From Betaproteobacteria bacterium (GTDB lineage Bacteria > Bdellovibrionota_B > Oligoflexia > Silvanigrellales > Silvanigrellaceae): a DNA stretch of 64,000 bases. The stretch covers positions 372,001 to 436,000 of the forward strand of contig VGHE01000002.1 of assembly GCA_016868315.1 (NCBI GenBank). Reading direction: 5' to 3'. Of the stretch, positions 8,851 to 15,923 are shown in pieces. The position numbers and the translations under genes were made by a program. The notes beneath the pieces were generated by a model. That model was not told where the DNA came from. It worked only from the letters and a program-made list of their open reading frames with translations, and made no database searches. Numbering within the stretch: position 1 is the stretch's first letter; every line of letters starts with the position of its first letter.

Positions 8851-9698
8851 TTGAACTCCTCGCCATTTATGCATGGACTTTCCCAGTTGTTGGGTTGATG
8901 GGCGCTCTCCTTGCATTTTGTGGTGCACATTTAGCAACCCAAGGTCGAACTCTACAGTCTCTCTCTATTGCTCAGGGTGCAGAGTTGGGCTCGCTCGTAC
9001 TCATGATCGTCCTATTTTCCTCTGTAGCTTCTGAAATTGAATTGGCTTCTTGGATTGGCATTCCAGGGGCAGTGGGATTTGCATTTTTTTGCGGATTTCT
9101 CGCTGAAAAAATTTTGCTCTTAAATCTTGGGAGCCGGTCGACGCTTCTTTTCTCGCTTTGGATAATCTTACTTGCCGCAACACAACTTTTGGTTGCTTTG
9201 CATCCAGCTCTCGAGAGCCATTTTTCCCGTGTTGCGGTTGGTGACATCGCTACTCTCACGCGGAGCGAAAGTCAGATTTTAACTTTGATTCTGATCTGCC
9301 TTGGAGGCATCGTCTTCGGCAAACGAAATCAATATTTGTATGTGAGTTTTGCTGACGCAGTTCTCGGTGTGCGTTCAAATGGCTTGGGTTTCAAAATTCC
9401 ACTATTGCTGGTTTTTTTGCCAGCATTGGGAACATGGGCAATGGGATTTCTGTACACATGTGCTGCGATGTTTATTCCGACCACGTTGCTCTCTTTGTCT
9501 GTTCGTGCAGGTGCAAGAGAGCATATTTTTCGGTGTTGCCTGGTGGGTCTGCTTGCACCTCTGATTGGTTTATACCTCTCGTTGCACTACTTCTCGGGGG
9601 TGCCAACTGCGCCGATTTTGATTTTGGTTTGCGCTATAACGACGATTGGTGTTGTGATAGTTGATTCTTTAAAACGGCTGGTTTCGGTGCAAAGCTGA
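8847..9698 (+). CDS. metal ABC transporter permease, ZnuB-like
   Basis: 283-residue integral membrane protein with about eight hydrophobic segments, of the ABC-3 permease family that pairs with ZnuA/ZnuC. The region LPALGTWAMGFLYTCAAMFIPTT and the conserved Gly-rich transmembrane spacing fit the family, though the first segment begins unusually close to the start. GTG 8847 overlaps the ATPase stop (GTGA). It is the last gene of the uptake operon; no poly-T terminator follows, but the hairpin at 9781-9818 lies 83 bases downstream. Confidence 0.85.
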   Translation: MIELLAIYAWTFPVVGLMGALLAFCGAHLATQGRTLQSLSIAQGAELGSLVLMIVLFSSVASEIELASWIGIPGAVGFAFFCGFLAEKILLLNLGSRSTLLFSLWIILLAATQLLVALHPALESHFSRVAVGDIATLTRSESQILTLILICLGGIVFGKRNQYLYVSFADAVLGVRSNGLGFKIPLLLVFLPALGTWAMGFLYTCAAMFIPTTLLSLSVRAGAREHIFRCCLVGLLAPLIGLYLSLHYFSGVPTAPILILVCAITTIGVVIVDSLKRLVSVQS

Positions 9699-9780
9699 GG
9701 AATCAATGCTCATTTATAATCGGTATTTCTCCTGACATTAATTTTCTCAATTTACGTTGTTTTGTTTCTGTTTCTTTTGC

Positions 9781-9818
9781 TAAGCACCCTCCTGGGCAAT
9801 CTGCCCAGGAGGGTCTTA
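9781..9818 (+). promoter_or_regulatory. hairpin sequestering the ribosome-binding site of the 9818 gene
   Basis: Bases 9786-9798 (ACCCTCCTGGGCA) and 9802-9814 (TGCCCAGGAGGGT) are a perfect 13-bp inverted repeat with a three-base loop. Past one bulged C (9785) pairing continues four more bases, TAAG (9781-9784) with CTTA (9815-9818), so the stem takes in the whole Shine-Dalgarno AGGAGG (9807-9812) and reaches the A of the ATG. No T run follows on either strand, which argues against a simple terminator. It looks like a translational switch or a structure shared with the end of the upstream operon. Confidence 0.7.
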
Positions 9819-10390
9819 TGAAAAAGATGGCATTTGCGGCTGCATGCGTAGGAGCTGTGTTATTCAGCTCGAGCGAGGCGTTTGCGTTCAGAAAATTTCT
9901 CGATCAATTCTCAGAGCATTACTCTGCTAACCAGATCTCCACTCAATCTCTGACAGGTGAGCAGACTTGTGGTTTGTGCCACGTGCGCGCCGGTGGTGGA
10001 GGCCAGAGAACCCCCTTCGGTGAAGACTTCCGGAGCATCTCGCTTGGCCAGGGAAGCGGTTTCCCCGGGATTGAATTTCTCGACAGCGACAAAGACGGAT
10101 TTTTGAATCTCGAGGAAATCTTCCTGCAAACCGCTCCAGGTAAGCCAGAGAGCACTCCCGCTGGGCGTATTGCACTCGAGTTGAGTGCCGCAGCGACTCT
10201 GGTCGTTCGACCTGCAGCTGAGTGTGTTGCAATGAATCTTAAGGCATTTGGCTTTAGCTTCGAAAACGGTTCTTCCGATTTGCTCCTGAACAATGTTCAG
10301 GGAGAAATCCAGGTGAAAGTGAACGGCACAAATGGCGCCATTCTTGCGCGCTGCGACGCAGAGAAGCTTTCTGGTTCGCTTCAACGCTGA
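9818..10390 (+). CDS. exported protein with one CxxCH motif and an EF-hand-like loop
   Basis: 190 residues. A Sec signal peptide (MKKMAFAAA to about EAFA) is followed by CGLCH (residues about 51-55), the covalent haem c attachment motif, and about 40 residues later by DSDKDGFLNLEE, which fits the twelve-residue EF-hand/dockerin calcium loop (D-x-D-x-D-G-x-x-x-x-x-E). A likely single-haem or metal-binding periplasmic protein; no distal Met ligand can be assigned with confidence. The C-terminal 80 residues hold two more Cys (ECVAMN, ARCDAE). ATG 9818 has an ideal AGGAGG, but it is buried in a hairpin. Physiological role unknown. Confidence 0.75.
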   Translation: MKKMAFAAACVGAVLFSSSEAFAFRKFLDQFSEHYSANQISTQSLTGEQTCGLCHVRAGGGGQRTPFGEDFRSISLGQGSGFPGIEFLDSDKDGFLNLEEIFLQTAPGKPESTPAGRIALELSAAATLVVRPAAECVAMNLKAFGFSFENGSSDLLLNNVQGEIQVKVNGTNGAILARCDAEKLSGSLQR

Positions 10391-10616
10391 GTCGACCCAC
10401 GACCTCTGGCTCCATTGGTTCTTTTCTGCAGTCAAAAAGATTTATCTGTTGGCAAGAATCTCTGGAGTCAGTTTGCCTTCTTAGGCTGCCCTCCTATCGT
10501 GTTACATGGACAATATATCAGCAAAGATGTTTATGCTTCGTTAAGCAAGAGACTTCTTTTCTGGTTTTGTTGTTTTTTGTGATGTGTTCAACGCCTTAAT
10601 TGCAAAGGAGAGCAGC

Positions 10617-10868
10617 ATGGCGAAGAATCTCAGCGGTACCAAGACCCACCAGAATCTCAAGGATGCATTTGCTGGTGAGAGCCAGGCGAATCGCCGTTAC
10701 CTTTATTTCGCAAAGGTCGCAGATGTTGAAGGCTACCCAGAAGTGGCCAGCAACTTTCGCGAAACTGCGGAAGGTGAAACAGGCCATGCGCACGGCCACC
10801 TCGACTACCTCAAGCAAGTGGGCGACCCAGCAACTGGCCTTCCTATGGGCGACACTGTGTTAATATGA
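10617..10868 (+). pseudogene. rubrerythrin gene, 3'-truncated (83 codons of about 140)
   Basis: ATG 10617 with AAGGAG upstream starts a sequence that follows stand-alone rubrerythrins closely: GTKTHQNLKDAFAGESQANR, RYLYFAKVADVEGY, FRETAEGETGHAHGHLDYL and VGDPATGLPMGDT. The protein then changes to VLI and stops at TGA 10866-10868. Helices A and B with the ligands Glu, Glu and His are present, but the second helix pair with the other half of the di-iron site is missing. The family acts as a cytosolic peroxide reductase. The downstream bases belong to a different gene (DUF3501), so this is best read as a deletion fusion scar. A half-bundle acting as a homodimer is conceivable but unproven. Promoter region 10391-10616 shows no clear boxes apart from a weak TGGACA at 10507. 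Confidence 0.75.
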
Positions 10869-11379
10869 GAAAGTACGCGAGCAGATGCGTGCTCAGTTGA
10901 TGAAAGTCAAAGAACCGCGCCGAATTCACCTGGGCGAACATCTCACCTTTCTATTCGAAAATCACGATACCACGCTGTATCAGGTTCAAGAAATGTTGCG
11001 CGCCGAGCGTATTGAAGATGAAGCGCACATTAGGCATGAAATTGAGACCTACAATGAACTCGTGGGTGAGCAGGGGGAGTTGGGTTGTACGTTGCTCATT
11101 GAGATTGACAACGTTGATAAACGCGCTGAGCTTCTCAGTCGCTGGACGGCTCTGCCGCAGAACCTCTACATCAAAACCCAAGATGGAGCGCGAGTACTTG
11201 CGCTGTTCGATGAACGCCAGGTGGGTGAACGCCGCATCAGCTCGGTGCATTATCTTAAGTTCCGCTTAGGTGACCGCATTCCTGTCGCATTGGGGTGTCA
11301 GCATCCAGAGCTCACTCTTGAAATAGCTTTGACCCCAGCGCAGTCTGCGGCTTTGTGTTCTGATTTAATGGCAAAGTAA
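10864..11379 (+). pseudogene. DUF3501 family gene, 5'-truncated and fused to the rubrerythrin remnant
   Basis: The frame from 10864 reads YEKVREQMRAQL, then RRIHLGEHLTFLFEN and YQVQEMLRAERI, typical of DUF3501 proteins, and continues intact to TAA 11377-11379. The frame has a stop at 10861 and no start codon before ATG 10885, so about 20-30 N-terminal residues are lost. The match restarts exactly where rubrerythrin ends, in another frame. In many proteobacteria DUF3501 is encoded beside a rubrerythrin and an Fe-S oxidoreductase (family knowledge); here that middle gene is absent. Translation from ATG 10885 (164 residues) by coupling is possible, so a shortened protein may still be made. It is tail-to-tail with the protease gene, with two bases between the stops. 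Confidence 0.75.
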
Positions 11380-11381
11380 AG

Positions 11382-13328
11382 CTAGCGTGCATATTTCAAA
11401 GGGATTGGGCACCCAAGGCAAAGGCAGAGTGCGCGCAGCAGATGGTATTCGTTTTCGTTGACGTGGTTGTCAGCGCCTACAGAGTGTGTGATGGCTCCAA
11501 TGAACTGTTGTTTGCTCTTCGGTGTGGCTGCTTTGACGTGCGCTACTGAGCGCAGCAGTGCCTCCAGTGTGATGTCAGATAACTTCGGTACGTCTTGTCT
11601 GTGCCAACGCAGTTTGTCGAGTGCCAAATTATAAGCGTTTTGTCGCTCTTCTGCAGTTTCACCCGCTGCAGTGTGAGCAACGAAACCGAGAAGCATGGCA
11701 ATGTCCTGCGCTGAGTTGGGAGATTGATCTTTAAGCCCAAAAGTACGCAATTCATTGATATCGAAGAGTGGTGACATCAAGAGAATCAGCATTACCACTT
11801 CCTTCGAGCTGTGGACACGATCCCAGCGCACAATCAGTATGAGGTTAGTTAGAAAATGTCTTCGTTCTGAGATGGGCAACATGCGGATTTGTTCGGAAGC
11901 CATACCTAGGACAGCAGCAGCTTGGTGGAACGAAATTGATTTCAGGAGAGGGAAGCCGTCATCCCGAATCCAGTCGAGAAAGCTGTGCTGAAAAATTTTA
12001 TTGGTACGCAGAAAATTAATTATTTCAGTCTTTTCTCCGCTCCCATGGAACAAAACCAAGGCAACAATGATCGCCTGGGCGCGCAAGGGGTGCTCACAAG
12101 CACGCTTTACTTCACGTGGTATTGAAGTGAGCAATAGACGAGCCGTCTGCAGCGCCTGTGGAGAGAGATCGCCAGCATACCGAGTGCTAATACGTATGGG
12201 TCGCTTGTTTGCAACCTCATCGGCAAGCGACACCGATTGCTTTTCAACAGACTCGTCAACCAGTGAGCTGAGAACCCCGGTGTTGCTGTTCCGGTCTAGC
12301 TTGGAAAGGAGGTTTTCATAATCTGTTTTTTCGGCCGGTGATTGGTAGTTTGGGGCTCCGAGCACACGGATGCGCTCGACCAAAGGCGGGTGTGAGGCAA
12401 AGACTCTGTTGAAAAATCCTCTCAACCCGGAAGAGAAGAACATATGCGCGAAGTCGTCGGCAGAATTGAGTCCGGTGATTTCTGTGTAGTAGCTGCGGTC
12501 GATCTTCTCCAGTGCACCGCGGAGGCCAACTGGATTTCGAGTAAACTGCACTGCAGTTGCATCGGCTGACCACTCCCTTTGCTTGGAGTGCGCCGATCGT
12601 ATGATTGAGGCAACCAATTTGCCGAAAGAACCGAAGCAAATGAGAACCAGACCAATCAGATACAGTCCAATTGGCCACTTGGAGCGCGTTCGAGTCTCGA
12701 AACATTGCTGTCCGAGAATCGAGAGGGCACTGTAGCCATGAATAATGGATATGAGCTGCATGTTAACTTTCATATCGCCATTGAGAATGTGACTGAATTC
12801 GTGTGCGATGACCCCCTGAAGCTCGGCACGAGAAAGGATACAGAGAGCTCCAGCGGTAACAACGATTGAAGTATCCCCGTGGTCGAATCCAGCTGTGAAT
12901 GCATTTATCGAACGATCGTCCGGAAGAATATACAGGGTGGGCATTGCCAGGCCGCTGGCAATGGCCATTTCTTGGGCGATGTTGTGGAGGCGCTTTTCAT
13001 CCTCATTCTTGAACGGCGCTATGATGGGCTCTGCACCGTAGTTTTCAAGCAGATTGTGAATTCCTATTTTTTGTATTTCGCGCGCCTTCAACCAGGCTGT
13101 AATCATAATGAAGCCAAAAATAATGGCGGAGATGATGGGATAATACTCGGAGTTGACTTCGTACCAAGATCCAGAAGCAAATCTGTGCGAAGGGGGATTC
13201 CAAATGTAACAGACGGAGTAGGCCGTCAGCACTGAGAAAAGTACAGTTACCAAGAAGAACAATACACGCAACCGCATGCTTTTGCGGTTGGCCTCTTCCT
13301 GCGCGGCAAAGAAGTCAAAGGAGGTCAT
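11382..13328 (-). CDS. HtpX-like M48 membrane zinc protease with C-terminal TerB-like extension
   Basis: 648 residues. Two transmembrane segments near residues 20-42 and 62-82, then an M48 catalytic domain with HEFSH (176-180) and the third ligand Glu251 in REWSADA; two further hydrophobic stretches (about 193-207 and 220-242) lie between them, and SHPP closes the domain at about 315, as in HtpX. A long helical C-terminal region (about 380-648) ends in NEYHLLRALCLCLGCP, the ending typical of TerB-like domains fused to such proteases. It follows lemA by 16 bases in one operon, a known pairing. Probable inner-membrane protease in envelope stress or protein turnover; substrate unknown. Confidence 0.85.
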   Translation of the reverse strand: MTSFDFFAAQEEANRKSMRLRVLFFLVTVLFSVLTAYSVCYIWNPPSHRFASGSWYEVNSEYYPIISAIIFGFIMITAWLKAREIQKIGIHNLLENYGAEPIIAPFKNEDEKRLHNIAQEMAIASGLAMPTLYILPDDRSINAFTAGFDHGDTSIVVTAGALCILSRAELQGVIAHEFSHILNGDMKVNMQLISIIHGYSALSILGQQCFETRTRSKWPIGLYLIGLVLICFGSFGKLVASIIRSAHSKQREWSADATAVQFTRNPVGLRGALEKIDRSYYTEITGLNSADDFAHMFFSSGLRGFFNRVFASHPPLVERIRVLGAPNYQSPAEKTDYENLLSKLDRNSNTGVLSSLVDESVEKQSVSLADEVANKRPIRISTRYAGDLSPQALQTARLLLTSIPREVKRACEHPLRAQAIIVALVLFHGSGEKTEIINFLRTNKIFQHSFLDWIRDDGFPLLKSISFHQAAAVLGMASEQIRMLPISERRHFLTNLILIVRWDRVHSSKEVVMLILLMSPLFDINELRTFGLKDQSPNSAQDIAMLLGFVAHTAAGETAEERQNAYNLALDKLRWHRQDVPKLSDITLEALLRSVAHVKAATPKSKQQFIGAITHSVGADNHVNENEYHLLRALCLCLGCPIPLKYAR

Positions 13329-13344
13329 GTTATTCTCTCAGGTG

Positions 13345-13938
13345 TTAACTGAAATGAACTTTGGGTGTAGCACGCTTTTCCTCGGCCTGTAGTTTGAGAA
13401 ATGCTGCCTCGCTAAAACCTAAAGCGCCCGCAATGAGGTTTGCCGGGAACTGTTGGCAGGCAGAATTGTAGGACATAACGCTATCGTTGTAAGTCTGCCG
13501 AGAGAAGGCGAGGAGGTTCTCTGTGTTCGTGAGTTCTTCCATCAGGCTTTTCATGGTTTCCTGTGCCTTCAGGTCGGGATAGTTCTCGGTCAGCATCAAA
13601 AAACGTCCAAGTGTCTGCGAGAGTGCCATTTCAGCTTGAGAAAGTTTTCCGACAGCTGCTGCGTCACTGGGGTTGTTGAGTACGTTTTGGCATGCTGATT
13701 TAGCTTGATTGCGTGCGAGCACAACAGCCTCGAGCGTTTCACGCTCATGCGCCATGTATTTTTTTGCAACTTCGACGAGGTTCGGAATGAGATCGTAGCG
13801 TCGCTCGAGCTGAACGTCGATTTGTGCAAACGCGTTTTTGAATCTGTTTCTTTGAGATACGAGTTTGTTGAAAAGTGAAATCATGTAGAGCGCAACAATG
13901 GCTACGACTGCGAGCAGAATAACGAATTTCATTTCCAT
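13345..13938 (-). CDS. lemA: LemA family membrane protein
   Basis: About 197 residues: one N-terminal transmembrane helix (FVILLAVVAIVALYMI) then the LemA helical bundle, recognised from LVSQRNRFKNAFAQIDVQLE, RRYDLIPNLVEVAKKYM and the NLLAFSRQTYND region. LemA proteins sit in the inner membrane with the bundle outside; their molecular role is unclear. I chose ATG 13938 with GGAAGGA upstream; ATG 13932 is also possible and 13971 has poor support. It precedes the M48 protease by 16 bases, so the two are one transcription unit. The 299 bases to the divergent gene at 14238 hold no other feature I can support. Confidence 0.9.
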   Translation of the reverse strand: MEMKFVILLAVVAIVALYMISLFNKLVSQRNRFKNAFAQIDVQLERRYDLIPNLVEVAKKYMAHERETLEAVVLARNQAKSACQNVLNNPSDAAAVGKLSQAEMALSQTLGRFLMLTENYPDLKAQETMKSLMEELTNTENLLAFSRQTYNDSVMSYNSACQQFPANLIAGALGFSEAAFLKLQAEEKRATPKVHFS

Positions 13939-14237
13939 GGCATCCTTCCCCAAGCGTGGTTTGCGGTTCATAGAACTGAGCGAGTATCGGCCGCGGCCTG
14001 CAGCGCTTAAGCCACTTTAATATAGGTTCGTACTTTCAGGGTTTTATAGGGGCTTTTTGGTTGTCCCTGCGGCACTCCTGAGTGTCCTCGTTAGAGGTCA
14101 TGTGCACCAATTCGCGAAGTATAGATTTAAGCGAACGATAGCATCTCAATTATCTATTTAAACAGTAGATGAACATGCCGTAAAAATTAAGGCGGAAGTC
14201 AGAGCCATTTTCTTCGTGACGTGATTCAGGAGCATCT

Positions 14238-15362
14238 ATGATTGTCAACGACCGCGTGATTATCAAGAGACTGCTTGATTCGAGGAACGGAATTCACTTG
14301 ACTGGTTATCTAAGTGCAAGTGATTCAGTAGATAAACCATTGCCAGAGCAGCTCAAAACCATACTCAAGCGTGCAGAGGGGTTTCTCGATCCGGTGATGG
14401 CGCCAGCTGAAAAAGAGCATTTTCTGCGGCCTGTGCATCAGCTTCTGCATTCGGAATCTACACTTTCGTTGATGTCAGGCAACATTGGGATCTTTCGTAC
14501 ACGTGATTCGTTCCATGTTTTGCGCCTACCGGTCGATGTACGCTTGAGCTGTATCGTGGCTTCTTCGTTTCACGTTAAGCCATTGCTTAAGTGGTTTCAG
14601 TCTGAACAAAAGTTTTTGTTGCTTGGACTGTCTGAGAGTGAAGCCCATCTTTATGCAGGAAGTCAGTACTCGTTTACGAAGTGGGATAGCTTTAAATACA
14701 GGGATGCTAGCCTGCAGTTTGCTCTCAACTCCAAAGGAGCGCGCAGACTCACTCCGCTGCAGCGGATTCGACCACTGATTACCTTGGTGCATGATTGGTT
14801 AGATCAACTGACACAAGACGATAAACCCAGACTCTTTGTTGCCGGAGAAAGGCATTTGACTGATGTCTTCATTCGCGCTCGGCACTATCGAAACATTGAA
14901 AGAAATCCGGTGTGGTCATCTTTCAATGAGGCACAGCTGCCAATGATTCTTGATGTGATTCGGAAAATGAATCGACGTGAGCAAATGCTCAAAATCGATA
15001 AATCAATTTTTTCACTGAGGCACTCTCAGGGGGTCTCTTCCGTAAGTGATTTGGGTCAGATTGCCGAGGCTGCGGCTCAAGGATCAGTGAGGAGCTTGTT
15101 TGTCGCAGAAGATAAAGAGATCTTCGGAAAATTAGATGTGGCAACTGGCCGCATCAGAGTTCATCCTGAAGACTTAGATCACGAGGATGACGATCTCCTC
15201 GACGATCTCGCTCAGGCGGTTTTGGCATACGGTGGAGAGGTGATCATCGCAGCTCCAAGTCAACTCCCGGGAGGAGGAGCAGTTCTGGCAGTGATTGAGC
15301 AGAACAGTGTGCAATCGTCCAATTCAAACAGCTTAAAATCGAGTCGAACGTTGCATCGTTAA
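14238..15362 (+). CDS. baeRF3-like (archaeo-eukaryotic release factor 1-type) protein
   Basis: 374 residues, soluble. The order of blocks (N-terminal domain with HLTGYLSASD; SFHVLRLPVDVRLSCIVASSFHVKPLL; SESEAHLYAG; then PRLFVAGERHLTDVF and a C-terminal domain ending with LDDLAQAVLAYGGEVIIA and GGGAVLAVI) follows the three-domain layout of the bacterial archaeo-eukaryotic release factor families, closest to family 3 by memory. These proteins are thought to act on ribosomes, but functions are mostly unproven. ATG 14238 has AGGAG at five bases. A ribosome hibernation gene starts 43 bases downstream, which strengthens the ribosome link. Confidence 0.6.
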   Translation: MIVNDRVIIKRLLDSRNGIHLTGYLSASDSVDKPLPEQLKTILKRAEGFLDPVMAPAEKEHFLRPVHQLLHSESTLSLMSGNIGIFRTRDSFHVLRLPVDVRLSCIVASSFHVKPLLKWFQSEQKFLLLGLSESEAHLYAGSQYSFTKWDSFKYRDASLQFALNSKGARRLTPLQRIRPLITLVHDWLDQLTQDDKPRLFVAGERHLTDVFIRARHYRNIERNPVWSSFNEAQLPMILDVIRKMNRREQMLKIDKSIFSLRHSQGVSSVSDLGQIAEAAAQGSVRSLFVAEDKEIFGKLDVATGRIRVHPEDLDHEDDDLLDDLAQAVLAYGGEVIIAAPSQLPGGGAVLAVIEQNSVQSSNSNSLKSSRTLHR

Positions 15363-15405
15363 GAGTCAGTGCTTTTTTTCACCAACAGGAATAAGGAGAA
15401 GCTCC

Positions 15406-15777
15406 ATGATTCGCGTTGTATTTAAGAACCTTATTAAGTCTGAATTGGTCAGGGAAGCTGTGCGTCAGAGAGTTGCTTCCGTGATTGAAAAGTTCCCTGA
15501 TCTAAGACGCGGATTGATTCAAATCACCCTGGAAATGAAGAATTCTCCCGTTCATCCGGGTCCTGACGTTTTTACTGTAGCTTGCCATGTGCACAAAGGA
15601 CGTTATCAAGGGATTCGCATTGAGAAATCAGCTGCAAATCTCTATGCGGCACTGCACGACCTCATCGATCATCTCCTCTACAAATTGAATACGGCTGCGG
15701 ATCGCGTGCGGGTTAAAGAGCGCGCAAAAGCCCGGCGTATGCTGAATTTACTTGCGTATCCGGTCGGTGAAAACTGA
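15406..15777 (+). CDS. HPF/RaiA-family ribosome-associated protein (short form)
   Basis: 123 residues, one S30AE domain: beta strands MIRVVFKNL and RGLIQITLEMKNS, then VACHVHKGRYQGIRIEKSA and the helix NLYAALHDLIDHLLYKLN, ending in a basic tail (RVRVKERAKARR). The C-terminal dimerisation domain of long HPF is absent, so this is the RaiA/short-HPF size. Members bind the decoding region of the 30S subunit and silence or protect ribosomes. SD AAGGAG at seven bases before ATG 15406. Follows the baeRF-like gene and is closed by a strong terminator. Confidence 0.85.
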   Translation: MIRVVFKNLIKSELVREAVRQRVASVIEKFPDLRRGLIQITLEMKNSPVHPGPDVFTVACHVHKGRYQGIRIEKSAANLYAALHDLIDHLLYKLNTAADRVRVKERAKARRMLNLLAYPVGEN

Positions 15778-15807
15778 CCGTCTCCGCGTGCTCAAGGTCG
15801 ACCCGTC

Positions 15808-15841
15808 GCGCCCGATGAACACTCATCGGGCGCTTTTTCTT
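15808..15841 (+). terminator. rho-independent terminator of the baeRF-HPF unit
   Basis: Perfect 11-bp stem GCGCCCGATGA (15808-15818) with TCATCGGGCGC (15823-15833), loop ACAC, followed by TTTTTCTT. It lies 31 bases after the HPF stop codon. Confidence 0.93.
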
Positions 15842-15923
15842 GATGCAAAAAGGGTGTTGAATCGCCCGTGTTTCTTTGACTCTCCTTGAAAATTGAGCTT
15901 AATCTTTAACGGGGGACTGAGTA

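Noticed and set aside
9781-9818. Hairpin as a plain terminator of the metal-uptake operon
   Set aside because: No T tract follows on either strand, and the stem covers the next gene's Shine-Dalgarno; kept as a translational element instead, though a dual role cannot be excluded.
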